The position numbers were made by a program, and so were the translations under genes. A DNA stretch of 64,000 bases from Lanius collurio (taxonomy: Eukaryota > Chordata > Aves > Passeriformes > Laniidae), in contig JACBWW010000003.1 of assembly GCA_020086605.1 (NCBI GenBank), positions 8,917,870-8,981,869 of the forward strand, in the 5' to 3' direction. This document shows positions 1-12,447 of this stretch, piece by piece. Positions within the stretch are counted from its first letter, which is position 1. Each line of letters opens with the position of its first letter. The notes beneath the pieces were generated by a model. The model did not search any database. It was given only the letters and a program-made list of their open reading frames with translations, and was not told the DNA's origin.

Positions 1-3000
1 GATTCATTGTCAGAGTAGTGTTGAAACAAGAAAAGATGTCCTTCCATTTGTAAACTGAGTGGATTCACAAACTCTATTTATTTGGATACATTGTCAGAGT
101 AGTGTTGCAGTTGATAATATTTTCTGCATCAGTCTGAGAAGGACAAGCAATTTAAATACCTCCAAGGGAAGTTTGTATTTGAACAGTCTGGGATCAGAAT
201 GAGAAAATCTTGTTTTATTTTTAGGTGATTCTGTAGAACTACTTTTTGACCCTTTGGAAGTCACAAAGACATTTGAGAATGCAGGTTATTATATATTTTG
301 TTGTCATGGTGAGATCTTCAGACCTGAGTATATGGATGAACAGGTTACTGGAATACAAGCTGGGGTGTGCAGACTTAGAGCTATCCAGCTGTTCTTGGGC
401 AGCTCCTGGTGGTGGGCTGCTCTTAGCCTTAGCTGCATGCAAGATAATGTGTTGCACCTTTGCTGAAGATGAGACAATCACAGGTTTGAGAAGCTTGGGA
501 TCTATTGGATGTGCCAGCCTGAGTTGACAAGATTATCCTGCCTCAAGTTCCCAGGAGAGTCTTGTTCCAGGATTGTGTCTCAGATCACATTTAACATACA
601 TTGACAGGATCAGACTCTTCAAATTATGCTTTTTCATATAGTAAGTAAACTGGTGTCTTTGAATAAATGTCAGCTGGTGAGGAAGAGCAGGAATGGTTGC
701 TGAAGAAAAGAAAAACTGCATGTGAAACAAGGACTGTTGTCCAGGATTTTCTTTCTGAGCTCTGTGCCCTAACTGCTAAGTGCAGAGGTTTTTACTCTCC
801 CTTCTCTGCTATGAATCCAGCATTGTTGTTTCTACTGGAACAGATGAACTGATTGAATATTTATCCTGGTTCCTGGACAAAGTTTTACAACATGGGCAGA
901 CTCTGGCCTAGTTTAGAGTGAGTTTGGATATGTCTGCATCATTCCTGTAGGCGTAACCTCACTGGTTTCTGCTGGGCCTTGCTTCTGGTTAGCATGAAAC
1001 ATGAGAATGCAGCTCCAGACTTGTCACACACTTTCATGTGGGAACCTTTCAGTTTGTTCTTGAAGTCATCGGAAGCTCATTTTAATCCCTTAAAAATAAA
1101 TTGCCTTTCTACTTCCAACTGTTGATATGCAGTTAAAAAAAATAAAAAACCAACATAGGGTTAAAAAAACAAGTCACCAAACTACATTCCTTGTATACTT
1201 CAAAAAGCCACATATTTTAAATCCATTGTTGCAGGGACTTCACTCCCATGTGTAAAAGAAAACCCTGTGCAAACTGATTCTGATCTTGTTCAGAGTGCTC
1301 AGGAGTTGTAGTAACACTGTTGGAAAGGGCGTCAGTAACGCAGCTTGCAAGCAAAAAGATGAGTGTAAATTCCCTCATAAATAGAAATTTGTACCTCTGT
1401 TAATTTTCTTTTGTTTAATATGTAAACTACCAGCACAATTAAAAATCCAAAGTGTGGAATGAATTAAGACTACAAACTTTGTCTTGAAACTGAGCACAGT
1501 CTGAGCCCTGGCGTGTGAGCGCTGTGAGGCACTGCAGCTGTGTGCTGTGCTGTGGAGTGGTATTGAAGAGCAAGGCAGGGGGCTGGGGGTGCCAGTGTCC
1601 TATTTCTTCTGGCACACTGCACTCTGGTGATTCTGTCTTTGGGGAAAGCTTCCCTTAATACTTGCATTTTGAATCCACTAGTACAATGAAGAAGGCAGCT
1701 AAATTTATTTCAATATTTCCTTTATTAATGTAATGAAAAAGGACTTACAGATTTTGAAAGTGTCATGCAAATATAATGAGTTCCATTATTCATTGGTCAT
1801 ATCCTGGCTCAGATGTTAGCTCTGGAGATCAGAGACCAGGAATATTATGAAGGAAACAGGATTTCCACAAAAATTATAGTCTTTATCATAAACATTCTTT
1901 CTTTTTTTTTTAAATTTAAGACTTCAAAGAAACTTTAAATTCAGGCAGCAGTGTTCATTTTAGAGGGATCAACCCCATCAATGCAACAAAGTGCCATGAA
2001 AATGCCCTGAAAGAAGAATGATCTTCTTCCACAAACACATTTGCTTAGGTATATGTATTTTTTAGCATCTTGTTGCATAAATCAGCCATGTGTAGGCTAC
2101 AAATCCTTGTAGGATGTGTAGGCCAGAAGCAGCTGCTCAGCATATGACAAATTTTGTCTCATATGTGTACAACAAAATTAGCATATCTTTGTCAATGTGT
2201 TACAGTATGAACACCATAAACAAAAAGTAGTATCAAACCAAGTTTTGGTAGCCTTTGTTTAGGTGGCTCGGGCATTAGTATATACCCTGGTTATCATTCT
2301 CCTTCCAGTTCCTCCATTTCATGAAATAGTGTGAACCTTGTTATTACCATTTAAGGTGCCCAAGCCAGAGTGCAGGCATTTCATATCTCTGCCCTAGTAA
2401 TAAAAATTTCATAGGGTTCATTCTATGACTTCACAAGGTGAGAACTTGATTTGATTTCCACTCTAAAAGACAAAAGGAAGGTTTGCTAACACTTCAAATA
2501 CTGAAGTTTGCATCCAAAAGGTCCTCTTGTTAATTATATTATGAGTTAATATGTCACCAGGCAGTTCAGTGATTAGAAGTATCACAACAAAATAGAAAAG
2601 TGCATAGGACTCATCAGGGCTCTTTAAATTTCTGGTAATAGAAAAAAATAAGGAAGCTAAGTGCAATTTTAACAGGTTTTAATTGGTAAAATGAAAGTAA
2701 GTTTTTCTCCCGGCAATGGTCATCAAAGACAAAGCACAGGCATTTGAAAACTCTTACAAACTCTTCTCAGTAAATAAGAGTTGCTTTTCTTATGCCACTG
2801 TCTGAATGTCTTGCATCATTTCACTGATGCTGATTTTCAAATGCAGAGGATTTCTGAAGTTATCTTTGGGGAGTGACAGTCTTCCGGTCTGACTCCTCCC
2901 ATGTTGCAGCTCCTGTACTGTGCTAAGCCACCACGCTCTGGCTGCTGCAGCCTCCTCAGACATCGGGAGTGTATCCTCATGCTGAGTATTTTGGCAGTGC

Positions 3001-6000
3001 TTTGTTTCATTGAGCAGGCTGGTCCTTCTGAAATGGATGCCACTGGCACAGTTTAAAGATATTTTGTACCAGTGAAGCTGCAAGTACAGCTTTTGTACAA
3101 GTGAGATGCCTTGTGCTGGTAAAACAAGGCCACCCTCACCCACTTCTTCCGTTTATACTCCAAGCTTGTTGAAACCATGGAGGCACAGCCATGAAAGAGA
3201 GAGTATTTATTGGAAGCACTTGAGCAATGTAAGCAAATTCATTGAGCTAAAGTCAGTGTTAAGGTTGCTCAATGCCAAAGCCTGGTTGGATTATTGCTCT
3301 GTGCAGCTGAAATATTGCCAATTGTTTATCTAGCTGCATATATGGAGATATATGTTAACAACTGAAAAAAGCAAAAGCTCTTATTATAAATCAAATTCTC
3401 AGACTTACCTGCTCATCTGTGAGTACTGAGCACTGAACAGTCCTTTTCTTTTTGAAAACTTCTGTTCAAACTTTTACTTAAGAATGATTAGCTCTCTTCC
3501 ATATTCTCTCTTGAGTCCTTAATGCCTTCTCCTGTGGGGCAAAACCTGTGTTTGGGTTTTGTAGGTGTACCAAAAGACAGCCAAGACAGACAATTCAGCC
3601 CAAACATAGAGCTGCTCTGTTGCCAGACAACGTGAGCAGTGAGGAACAAAAGGTTTTCTAAGAGGTTGAGCTGATTCATTAATTTTCTTCCTTCTATACT
3701 ATATGGGATTACATGGCTTTTGTGAGTTCTACTGCAGTGTTTTCTTCTTTCAAAGCTTTTCCTTCCCCAGCAGTGTGATGCAGAGCATGCCGTGGGCAGA
3801 GGCAGCTCGGGGGATCTGTATAAACACCCCATTCAGTCCCATTCCCCTGGTTTTACTCCACCTTCAATTAAAAGTTAGGCAGAGGCAGAAGGGAACTTTG
3901 CCATTAGCAAATGTTGGACCAAAAGCTTCTTGAGCATAAGTTCAGGCTAACTCCCTCTGACCTTGCTGAAATAACAGGGCTCTGAGCCATGGAGGGGCTT
4001 GGTCTGTGTCCAGGGGAGTATTTGGAAGATTCCTACATTCTTAATGGATTTTATTGTTTTAAGTACTCATGGTTCAGAGGAGGAAAAAGTGCTGCACACC
4101 CACCACAGAAGATTCATATTATGTATTGTGTATTTTCTCACGGCATGCCAACACTAGCGTGGCAGAAATGGCTGAAGGCATTTGCTGACTCCCTCTGTGG
4201 CTGAGGGTTTAAAAGCTACAGCTGAAGGTTTTTAAACACGTCCAGCTGTAGTGGGTTGGGTCATAAGGGTGATGGTTCAGGGCTGCCTCTTGTGTTTCCA
4301 TAATTCTTCCTTTTCTGTTAGTGTGGCTTTATTTGCTTTATTTCACAGGCACCTCTGAAGGCTGCTAAGCTCAAAGAGCAAACACTTCCCTGAGGGCTTT
4401 GAGGGGTTCCTTTGAAGATGTGCCAGGATCAGCTGTGTCACGAAAGAAGATGTTAATGAGGGGAAATTCAGTGACCTTGGAAGCAAGGCATCACGAAGTT
4501 GTGCTAAGGGACCATATGCTGGGATCCTTGCGGGAGTCTTGTTAAGCTGATTAACTGTCAAAAAGGTTTTCTGTAGGGATGAGGAATATAGTTATGTCAG
4601 GCTGTGGGCTTAACTGCAGAGTCATAATGAAGCTAACATTTTGAATGAGAGTAGTGTTGTCTTTTCTTCTGTAAAAAAATTCTATTTACTAAAATATTTA
4701 ATGATAAAAAAATATGGAAGAACCCCTCAAGATCTATTTTTTCAGTGCAATCATAGGCCAAAAATACTTTTTAGTCTTAGAATATTATTTTTAAACATGA
4801 AGTGTGTAAGCAGACAAGAATATAAGGTGATTGATCTTGTTCTTTAAGTAAGCATGGTCTTTACATTTAGTTTTGATTTATTTTTAAAAAGATAATAAAT
4901 GATAAACTTTTCCCTCCTCCATGTTCAGTAAATTTTTTAACTCAGCGTCTATGTGTTGAATAATTTTCATATAAATACAAGTGGAAAGGATTTGTTCTTG
5001 TTGTCTTTTCTATCTTTTGTCACCACAAAACTTGGATAAACTTCTTATCCTTTCTCTATCCTTGCCCTGCACTAGTGACAACAATCAATCTTCTTATGGT
5101 TATCCAGGCAGTTTATCTTTCCTCTCCTTCCCAGTTGACCAAGCAGACCAATAATCTTTTGTTTACTTGAACTTTGTGTCCTTCTGGACTATGTGAAGGC
5201 AACAGTTTCAGGACAGAGTCCAAGGCAAAATAGTTAAATTGACCCTGTTGCATGACAACTCCATTCAGAGGTTTGCTGCTTAATTAACTATTTCTGTTGC
5301 CTAAGAGCCATTGTCACGGTCCAGTATCCAAACTGGAAAGAAAAATTTTCAGAGTTATATATTCCCTCAGACCTAAGCCAAGTTCAGGGACACCAGAGAG
5401 CAGAAAGCCCAAGGGAAAACTGGCACTGCTTTGGGCACAGTGAACTCCTTTGGGCTCTCCAATGGAAACCCTCTCTTCATTTCCCTGCCTGTTGGCCCAG
5501 CATCAGCCTTTATTAAGCTCCAAGCCTCTAGATTTCTGCAGAAGCAGTGGAGCAGCTGGGAAGCTGTGGGAGTGCTGGTGGTACCAGTTAGATCCAGCCG
5601 ACTGCTACTCATAGGTGTATGCAAGCCTGAGCCATCATCCTTACCCCTAACCTGGCCATAGCTGAGATCTGGGATATAGCAAGGCAACTGATAAGTTAAA
5701 AAAGGTGGTGGTAGGTTAAGCTGTCAGTTGATGCCTGCAAGGGTCACTGAGCTTTCCCTCTGCACAGGGTCACTGAGCAGGGATCAACGCTTTTGTTAGA
5801 GTTAGGGATACATGTAAAAATGTAGCTAAAGATGTGAAGGGATTGCAGTGAATGACATGGGTTCAGCTCAGCCACACCTGACAGCCCTTTCGGAGCCCAA
5901 GCTCTTCTGGAAAAGCCCTCCAAACCTGAGCTGTGAATCCAACCTTAAACCGAACTCTGACTCCAGCTTTATCTAGGCTCCAGCCACCCTTGGTGTCCTT

Positions 6001-6170
6001 TGCTGGAATATATCTGTGCTTCTACAAGTGTTGTGCCATTAAAAATCTTCTTATGGGTGGGAAGATACCAAGAATTTAGTGTCAGTGTAACCGAAACCTT
6101 TTTGCACTAATAGAAAAGTTGTTATTCTGCAGGTCCATTTGTTTGTTCATTTTCCAAAATTATTTATGGA
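1..6170. other. Intergenic DNA, no supported gene
   Basis: I see no reading frame here that resembles a known protein or carries convincing splice junctions. All open frames are short (about 100 codons or fewer), as expected by chance. The base composition is AT-leaning vertebrate intergenic DNA. The only structure noted is a short direct repeat at the extreme left edge, given as its own entry. Synteny would place CYB5A somewhere to the left of TIMM21, but none of its conserved cytochrome b5 segments were recognised here. Confidence 0.6.
5..107. repeat. Two copies of a 19-bp direct repeat, 84 bp apart
   Basis: The 19-base word cattgtcagagtagtgttg occurs at 5-23 and again at 89-107, each preceded by a similar gat(t/a) triplet. 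The sequence after the second copy diverges. This could be the right end of a tandem array continuing beyond the window, or a small local duplication. Only two copies are visible. Confidence 0.6.
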
Positions 6171-6178
6171 AAACTTCA

Positions 6179-6202
6179 ATAATAATAATAATAATAATAA
6201 TA
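6179..6202. repeat. (AAT)n microsatellite
   Basis: About eight consecutive AAT triplets are visible. It is a simple trinucleotide repeat with no gene around it, and likely length-polymorphic. Confidence 0.85.
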
Positions 6203-9200
6203 CAATCAAAACTGTTATACACATATTATGTAGACTCTACCCCTTTCCTCTGGTGTCCCACTCACCCCTCCACTGTTCCTCTGGGCCAATGGCATAAGTA
6301 TGGGGGGAGTGAGTATGGGCAGGCAACAGCATTCTGAGTCCTTCAATGGGATAGGTATGGTGGTGGTTTCTTCCTCCTCCTCCTCCTCTTCTAGGATCCA
6401 CTTAAGGTCGTACTCATATTTCCCAATACCTTTTGTGCTTTTTTCTTTCTTCATTGGTCTGCAGTTCTATGTTACCTCTGAATTTACTGTATATGGTACA
6501 TTTTACCATTTTATCTATGTTAGAAACTTATCTTTTTTGTTTGTTTATTTGGGTTTGGGTTTTGGTTTTTTTTTTTGGGGGGGTGGGTTTGTTTGCTTGT
6601 TTGTTTTTGTTTCTCCTAAGATGGGTTTTGTTCAGTTTCCAGGTCAGCACTTCTGTTGCTCGGTACCGGTGTGCTGTTTATAGCCCTGCAGCACTCAGCA
6701 TCAGGCCATGCCCTGTCTCCAACATCCTGTCCCTGTACTCCTCTACAGCACCTCTTAGGACCCCACATCTGCAGCCTTTCCTCTCATACCAGGCCTGCAT
6801 TACATCACTCTGCTAAGACTGTAAAAGTTTCATGCTCCACACAAGAGCTGTGTGTTGCTACTGTCTGTATAAAAGCCATGGCTATACCTTTGGAAAGTGA
6901 GCAATGCAAGTTCAGTGTAGAGACTCGATCATTAGAAAAATGGCTAAAAAGCAACAAATCAAACCAAGTAAAAGGAAAGCCTCATGAAGGTCTAGGCAAA
7001 TTCAGGCAAAGCAAGACAGATAAACTTCAATCCCAAAGCTCTGCAAAGCCAAAGCAAAGCCTGTGTCCTGTTATCTGCAGGAGCTGTGCTTGCTTTAAGG
7101 GGCTATGGCCTGCAGGGTGTGCAGGACAACCCATTTTTTTTAAACCTGGGTACTCATGCTGTCCTGAAAAACTATCTCACACCTAATCCTGTTTTAGGCA
7201 TCCTGTGTAGCCTTAAGTGCTGAAATGTTGTGATGCTAATTTTGGAGAGTAGTTCCCAGTTCAACCCAGCCAACCCTAGCCACCTCAGTCACCTTCCTGC
7301 ATTGGGCTCTGCAGGGTCTGAAAGCCAGCTCAAGCCCATGGCTCCACATGCACATCTTCTCAGGTTCTTCCTGGACCTCCACCATACTCTCAGGATGAGC
7401 CCCTGGCCCAATAAACCATCCTCCATGGGATGGTTGGTGTGGGAGCCCTTGCAAGAAAGTGAATCCAGGCTTGTCCAGAGACCCCTGTAGGTGCCAGCCT
7501 GCTGGTCAGCCCCTGGTGCCTTCTCAACACTCTCGAGATACGGCTCTGTAACCTCATCCCTTGTCCTGTCCTTGGCACTGGGGCAGTGGCCTCCCAAGGT
7601 GGTAGAGATCCTGCCTGAAGCCAGACCTTCACCATAGCCTCAGGTCCATACTTAAAGCCCCAACCCTTTTGGCTCTCCTGTGTCAGGAGCCACAAAGTCA
7701 CAGTGTTCTCAATGGGAGGCAGACAGGGCTGGAGCTGTTTTGAAAAATGCTGGCCTCTGAAGGGGGTAACAGGATGTATTTTGGTCTGACAATACCAGAT
7801 GATGTTCTTTTCTCTCTGTTTTGTCCTAAGTTCAAGTCCTGAGTTGTGTGCTGGGATCTCCTTGCCACATCAACTTTGTAAAGAAGCACGGGATCCTTTC
7901 TGGGTTTGACGACCAAGTTTTTGCAGACATTAATTTTTAATATGGTTTGGCAAGAGGGAAAAATTCATTCATTTCATAACAATCTTGGCTATTGTTTCAG
8001 TAACTTGGATTCTTAACTTTATCTCATTTCATTTCTTGATCAATCCAATTTCTACGTGGGGGATATTTTGGTAAGGTTATGACTGATGCTGCATTTGGGG
8101 TTTTAGCTTTAGGAAGTTGGAGACTGAGCACAGGACAAACACTCTGGTGGGTCATAGCTGCCTTCTGATGTCCCAACAGGGAAATGGAATGCAAACAACT
8201 TGAGGACAGCATGGTACAGGCTGAGCTAGGGCTAGGGCAGATGATGGGCTACCTTTACTCAGGTAAATGAGAGATGATGCCTTGTTAAAGGACAGATTGA
8301 GGATCAAGCTTCTCAGTGTAGTGATATGTTGGTGTGCTGATATTCTGCCTGGAAGGGAGGACAAGAAGAGCTGATTGCAATTCCAACTCCCAAAAGGCCC
8401 AGGCTAGCAGAGGGAAGCCAGCTGGGGTTACAGAAGTGACTTCCCTGGTTTGTTGTCATCTCATCATGAAGCCGTCTCACATGACCATCACTCCATGGAG
8501 GAGCAGTGCTGTGTCAGTGGGCAGTGACCAACCTCCTTGGCTATGCTCGTTCTCTGCCGGTAGTCTGGCTGCTGCTGTGTGTGTAATGCCACCCACACCC
8601 CCTGAGATGAGCACAGTTGCCTGGACCAGGTCAGTGCAGTGGGACCTGGACCTTGATCCTATTTTATTTCCTACTGCTGAGGGTATCAGAAGCCAGACAA
8701 AAGTATTCCCCAATGTCCAGCAATAAAGGTCCTAAAACTCCTGCCTAGATGTTGCCTCTATGTATCCACCAAAAACCTTTCCCATCGGACTTAAGTTTCC
8801 TGGATGGCTGCAGTAGCAGCTGTATGTGTATCCAGAGAATTCTCAGGTATAAACCAGGCTGAGCAGACTGAAACCTTGATCATAGGCACCATAAAACAGA
8901 TGTCTTTTTGTGTAAAGTCCCTGAGGGCTTGATGTGGGAGGAATGGGTTTGGTATCTTCTGAGAACACAGACAGGCTGAGACTCAATGTGATACATAGGT
9001 GGATCTAAACTTTTCTTCAGAGATGAGAGGCAGGTAAAGGGAGAAGGAATCTGGCATCTTTTCCTCATTTGGGGAAAAATGCTCTAATGCATACTGCTGA
9101 TCCTAATAGCTCTGAAAGACAGGGACTGGTGGATTCAGCCCCATTCTGCTGGAGGTGTCAGCTTTGTGCCAGATTAATACATAACCCAGTTTACAAATCA

Positions 9201-12200
9201 GCACATTAGTACAAGCCCATCTGCATAGATTAGAGTTTTGCAGTGGCCAATGACTGTGATGGATGAAGAATGGCGACAGGGCAATGTCTCCATGGGCTCA
9301 GCAACCTTTGCTGGTGAACAAAGAGACCTTTAGCAGGATCAAAAAAATCTGAAATTACTTTCACATAAATTATAGCAGCCTTTGTTTTTTAGTCTTGTCC
9401 TATATTTCACTTGGGTCCTACCTATCTTAAAAATTAATATAGCTATTCAATATTTTGCATATTTAAACATGGTCTGTGGTAGTTTTTTCTCAAAACAGTT
9501 ATATTTTTAAGTAATTATATTTTATAATATAGAATATCAACATTTTGCATAGCTTTCCAAAACAAATGTGGAAATGATCAAATGCCACATTTTGAAACTT
9601 ATCTTGAAATGAACCTATATTTTCACAAATTGATTTTATTATTTTGCTTACTGACAACTCTGAGGTGGTGAAAAAGATTTCTTTTCTCCAGGTAATTTAT
9701 TAAAAAGCCTAACTACTTTTATAGCTCTCTGAAAAGGTTCATCATTGATAAAGAGCAAAAGAGTTCAGTCCTGCCAATAAAACTTTGGACTGTTTGATTG
9801 CCAGAATCTATTAATCAGTAAAAGAAGTGTTTTAGAGTCTGTGAGTGAGAGAGAACCTAAAAGGAAACATCTTGATACAATTTTAATTTTAGCCCTTAAA
9901 TTGCACACCTATATATAATGTAATTAATTTTTTTCTCCTAAGGGGAGAAAAAATCCTATGATTTTTGTGATATTAGGGTGAGAGTAAAACACTGGAATTG
10001 AAAAAGTAAAATTAATCACCAAAACAGTAGAGTACAATTGAAGCCCAGGTCTGAGTCTAGTGAATGGAAGTCTATGCTTTTACATGATCCCTTGCACTAG
10101 TGTCCTTGATTTATTTTGTAGATAAACTCCAAAAGCTTGAGTCCTTGGGCTGCCTGTGCTCTAGATCTAGGACACTTGTTTATTATGGAAAGAGCATATA
10201 TCTCCATCCTTGGAGATAATCAGAGCTTGACTAGACATGACCCTGAGCGATCCGATCTAATTTTAACATTGACTCTAACTTCAAGGTTGGGCCTGCTTTG
10301 AGCAGGGATGAGACTAGTTGAGATCAGGAGGATCCTTCTCACTGAGGTTTTTCTATGAGTTTGTGTATGTGTATACATAAGTATACAAACAATTACTGAA
10401 AGAGGTTACTCCTTGGCTCTAGACTAAGGATATAAGTTTCATACTGAAAGCCTCACTAGGAAATTTGTCAAAGGGCACTTAAGCTAAATCAGTGAATAGA
10501 GAAAATGGTTTATCTTGCTATTCTTAAGCATTTAAATTCTAAATTCTGAATTAAATTCTAAAGCATTAAAAGCAATTCAATCAGCTACAGAGTAGCCAAC
10601 CTATGTGAGTAAGGGGCCATCATTTAAAGATTTCTGCAAGTTAAATTTCGTTTTCCCAAGATATTTATTTCTTGGAGGAAAAAAAATTAATAACAGTCCT
10701 GAATTCTTGGTATTTTGGTATTTCTCACTCCAAAACAGGTAAATTTAGAAGTCCTGCCTGCCTGCACAGAAAAAGTGACCTGCAGCAACAAGACAGAGGT
10801 GGTGATCTAAGACAGTTGTTGGTGTCTCCACCAGCGTGACTTGATCAAGCATTGCTGATAATTTGTTTGCAATCTCCCTAGTTGTTTTTTTCCTCCCTCT
10901 ATTCCTGCTTTCCTTCATCTTGTTCTTCACTCTGCTAGTTGCTGTTGTCTAGGCAGAGCACCTAAATCCTATCTAAGGCCTTTTTAAATGGCCATAATAT
11001 GTCTGCTGAAGTATTTGTTCATAGGAGATGAAACACCATTAGGAGGAAAAGCTTCCTAGGACACATTACAGTGTCTTGGTTTTCCAACATGCAAACACAG
11101 GCTACTCCAGTTTTTGGAACAGAATAAGAAACTTGGAAAGTTGGATGGATTTTTATAGCTGTTTGAAACTAGAATTATAGCAAGTGTTTCTTCAGTCTGA
11201 TCTCTGAGGGTTTAATGAGGCTTAGGTTCAGGCACTCATCTTTGAAGCCTGAAAATTTTGTAATCTAATGCTCAACTGCATTAAAAGAAAGTTGTGTAAG
11301 AAGATGAAAATCACTTTGCAGTGGGTTAAAGGAACAATATAATTGGGAAATTATATAGGAGCCTGATCAGAGCTTAGGGTGATCCCAGTATAAATCAATG
11401 TAACCCTGTGTCAATCCAAAGATTTATTCCATATTTCAGCATGTGTGAGTAGGATGCCAGAGCAGCAAAGTAGCTACTGGTGTAGTACTAGAGGGGAGAG
11501 GAAAGCAAAACAAAATGAAAACTCTGAAAGCATGTATGGAAAAGTGAGGATTTGTCTATCAAGAAATCACTCAGAAATATTTTTTATTAATTTTTAATTC
11601 ATAGCACCAAGTTCAGGGTTTAAAATATCTTAACATTTAGATGAAATATTTGAAGGGTAAGGAACACAGAAATACTTAAAAAAAAAGTAAGAATTGAATG
11701 GTGGCAACTCTTCAATTAAAAAATAGTATTTGACTAAAAGCCTAAAATAATGTCAGATATACATGCAATACCTATTTCTGAAGTGCTTCACCTCAGAAGG
11801 TCACTGTAAAAACACTGTTAATGGTGTTTCTGGAGACAGAAATCAAAACTATCTTGAAATTAAACATTTAAACTACAAATTCTCTCATCGACTTTCTTTG
11901 ACTTCTACCAAATGAAATCAAAGGTAAAATGTACGATAAAATCCCTAAGAGACAGCACTGAAAATCAGGTTTGCTTCCTTGTTTGCATTTCTCTTTCATT
12001 TCTTTCTCTTAGGAATGTAGATCACCCTCAGGGATGTGAGGGCTGGAGCAAGGCCTGGGGCAGGTAGTGATTTTTGCATCCCAACTGAAACCTGTTGCAC
12101 ATTGTGCAACTCTAGAGAACAGTGTACCTGCCAGCATTACTGAGAAGAACACTAATGATTTCCCTCTAGTGATGAAATAAGTCAACTACAGCTTAATCCA

Positions 12201-12350
12201 CATATTTAAAGTACTGGCACAGTACAAGCTCTTGTTTCTCCCTTCTTTTGAACAGACACTTTGAGAAGGGAAGAAAAAAGAAGTTATTATTGTCCAGAAC
12301 ATTATAAAGTAAAAGTGCAAATAACAGCATTCTGTACCATGAACAAAAAT
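6203..12350. other. Intergenic DNA, no supported gene
   Basis: This stretch has no recognised coding exon. It contains a CCT-rich run near 6,370-6,391 and a T/G-rich low-complexity tract at 6,535-6,616. A more GC-rich block at about 7,230-7,720 has overlapping short open frames on both strands, none resembling a known protein. The remainder (about 9.3-12.3 kb) is AT-rich. Ancient unrecognised repeats may be present, but I cannot name them from sequence alone. Confidence 0.5.
6535..6616. repeat. T/G-rich low-complexity tract
   Basis: The tract runs from TTTGG/TTGGG-type words through a 10-12 base T run and a G run into TTTG repeats. Its composition mirrors, in reverse complement, the A/C tract at 12.36-12.45 kb. 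Confidence 0.7.
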
Positions 12351-12357
12351 CCCAGCA

Positions 12358-12447
12358 ATCAACTAAACCAAACCAACCAGTCAAGCAAAAAAAACCCCAA
12401 AACAACCCCCCCCCAAAAAAAAACCCAAACCAAACCAAACCAAACTT
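12358..12447. repeat. A/C-rich low-complexity tract with (AAACC)n
   Basis: The sequence is made of A runs, a nine-base C run and a terminal series of AAACC pentamers at about 12,420-12,446. It is low-complexity DNA; an open frame across it has no protein-like composition. Confidence 0.75.

Noticed and set aside
7230..7701. Overlapping open frames on both strands in a GC-rich block
   Set aside because: No recognisable protein, no splice signals in phase, and similar open length on opposing strands, as expected from composition.
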